Source: Microcoleus sp. FACHB-1515 (GTDB lineage Bacteria; Cyanobacteriota; Cyanobacteriia; Elainellales; Elainellaceae). From it: a stretch of DNA of 64,000 nucleotides. The notes under the pieces are model-generated. The model searched no databases, had not been told where the DNA came from, and worked only from the letters and a program-made list of their open reading frames with translations. The stretch is taken from assembly GCF_014696105.1 (NCBI RefSeq), contig NZ_JACJPO010000044.1, positions 62,001 to 126,000 of the forward strand. Reading direction: 5' to 3'. The position numbers and the translations under genes were made by a program. Position 1 is the stretch's first letter; each line of letters starts with the position of its first letter. Below, in pieces: positions 62,959 to 64,000 of this stretch.

Positions 62959-63936
62959 ATGTCGCGTCACCTTGAACGGTTGCTCCAACTCGATGCCCTA
63001 CTGCGCTTAGGCCAGCGCCACACGGCAGATAGCTTGGCTTTAGCACTCGAAGTGAGCGAGCGCACCGTTCGCAATGACCTCAATTTTCTACGCGATCGCT
63101 ACCATGCGCCACTGGCGTCCTCGAAGTCCAAAGGCTACCACTATCTTGACCCCGACTGGCGATTGCCGAGTATTACGCTGAGCAAAGGGGAACTGTTTGC
63201 CTTGACGCTCGGAGCGCGAATGCTCGAAGCGTACGCAGGTTCGATCTATGCTTCTGAGTTGCGATCGGCGGTGAGTCGGCTGAGCGAACGACTGCCGGAG
63301 CAAACTTGGGTAGACCTGCAACAGGTCGCGGATGAGCGGATTTTGTTTCAGTCTGGAGCAAAAATCGACCTCGACCCGGATACCTGGCACAAGCTTGAAG
63401 ATGCCTGTCGGCTGCGGATGTCGGTGCAGATGACCTACTACACCGCCAGCCGAGATGCAGTTTCAAAGCGGCAGTTTGACCCGTATGTGCTGCATATCTA
63501 TCGAGGCACAAATCCCTACGTGATTGGCTATTGCCACAACCGTCAGGAAATTCGCTGGTTTCGCGTCGATCGCATCAAGCAGCTTCAGGTACTTGAAGAA
63601 ACGTTTGTGCCTGACCCCACATTTGATGCCAAAGACCATCTAGAGATGATTTTTCAGCACGAGGCGGGCGGAGTGCCACTGCCTGTGACGATTTGGTTTG
63701 ATGCACCAACTGCGCCTTATGTTCGCGAACGGCGCTGGCATCCGACGCAGGAAATTCAAGAGCATCCAGACGGCTCGATGACGCTGTGCCTGACTGTCCG
63801 AGGGCTAAATGACCTGAAGCGGTGGGTGTTGGGGTATGGGAAGGGGGCGATCGTGCGAGAACCGCCGGAGTTGGTGGCGTTGGTACAGGCCGAGGTGGAC
63901 GGAATGAGTCATCACTACAAATCAGGAGCAAGTTGA
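62959..63936 (+). CDS. WYL-domain transcriptional regulator
   Basis: The 325-residue protein has an N-terminal winged HTH of the DeoR type (residues 5-55; ADSLALALEVSERTVRNDL), a linker, and a WYL ligand-sensing domain (about 140-215; MTYYTASRDAVSKRQFDPYV, NPYVIGYCHNRQEIRWFRVD) followed by a C-terminal WCX-like part (GLNDLKRWVLGYGKGA). WYL domains bind nucleic acid or nucleotide-like ligands and often control defence genes (CRISPR, BREX, CBASS). No such genes are visible in the last 64 bases of the window, so its target may lie beyond the right edge. Start ATG 62959 fits the usual N-terminus. Confidence 0.88.
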   Translation: MSRHLERLLQLDALLRLGQRHTADSLALALEVSERTVRNDLNFLRDRYHAPLASSKSKGYHYLDPDWRLPSITLSKGELFALTLGARMLEAYAGSIYASELRSAVSRLSERLPEQTWVDLQQVADERILFQSGAKIDLDPDTWHKLEDACRLRMSVQMTYYTASRDAVSKRQFDPYVLHIYRGTNPYVIGYCHNRQEIRWFRVDRIKQLQVLEETFVPDPTFDAKDHLEMIFQHEAGGVPLPVTIWFDAPTAPYVRERRWHPTQEIQEHPDGSMTLCLTVRGLNDLKRWVLGYGKGAIVREPPELVALVQAEVDGMSHHYKSGAS

Positions 63937-64000
63937 GAATGCTACAGGCAGCCTAAATAGGATGTGAACAAATGGTAGGCTGAGGGTGTGCCTCAAACTC

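Noticed and set aside
1..64000. tRNA, rRNA or riboswitch genes
   Set aside because: I looked through the intergenic regions for T-loop, D-loop and known riboswitch cores and saw none that fold convincingly; a covariance-model scan would be decisive.

Overview
The window reads as chromosomal DNA of a filamentous, Leptolyngbya-like cyanobacterium. The octamer GCGATCGC (HIP1) is scattered through nearly every gene, pcyA (phycocyanobilin synthesis) is present, and cyanobacterial families (DUF3181, DUF1822, DUF928, CHAT-TPR proteins, CHASE2, large PAS/GAF hybrid kinases) dominate. The genus is an inference.

Layout. 0-6.2 kb is ordinary housekeeping: a partial YdcF-like protein, a DppC-type permease and pcyA on the minus strand, a small Ser/Thr kinase overlapping a DinB-family gene on the plus strand, small conserved proteins, a Nudix hydrolase, and two adjacent lexA paralogues. 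6.3-9.2 kb holds a PAS-GAF-GAF histidine kinase bracketed by two related MITE-like elements. A YaaW-like gene (9.6 kb) precedes a 3104-residue homologue of Tc-toxin subunit A (11.0-20.3 kb) with no TcB or TcC partner in the window.

21-48 kb is an accessory island of caspase-like proteases. Its core is a seven-gene minus-strand run (37.8 down to 26.2 kb): HTH/sigma-like regulator, DUF1822, CHAT-CHASE2 membrane protein, DUF928, Tat-type metacaspase, TPR protein, TPR-CHAT protease. Around it lie three more intact CHAT-TPR proteases, two CHAT fragments, an RTX-repeat protein and a PPC/DUF4394 protein. Five transcription starts in the island are preceded by the same direct repeat (a CTGCATAGGTG-like half and an AATAGGTG-like half, 21 bp apart), which suggests a common regulator. 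The island is edged by two inverted copies of a TPR-hairpin-CHAT cassette that have decayed in complementary ways, next to remnants of IS4-type transposases.

48.8-61.4 kb carries a small membrane protein and a three-gene phosphorelay: a lone receiver protein, a 1022-residue hybrid kinase and a 2746-residue hybrid kinase with about nine PAS and five GAF domains. 61.4-64 kb is a decayed mobile region (an internally deleted IS5-like element, ParB-like and ribbon-helix-helix remnants) ending in an intact WYL-domain regulator preceded by two copies of a probable operator.

The most notable content is the coregulated caspase/CHAT island and the orphan Tc-toxin A homologue. No tRNA, rRNA or CRISPR array was seen.
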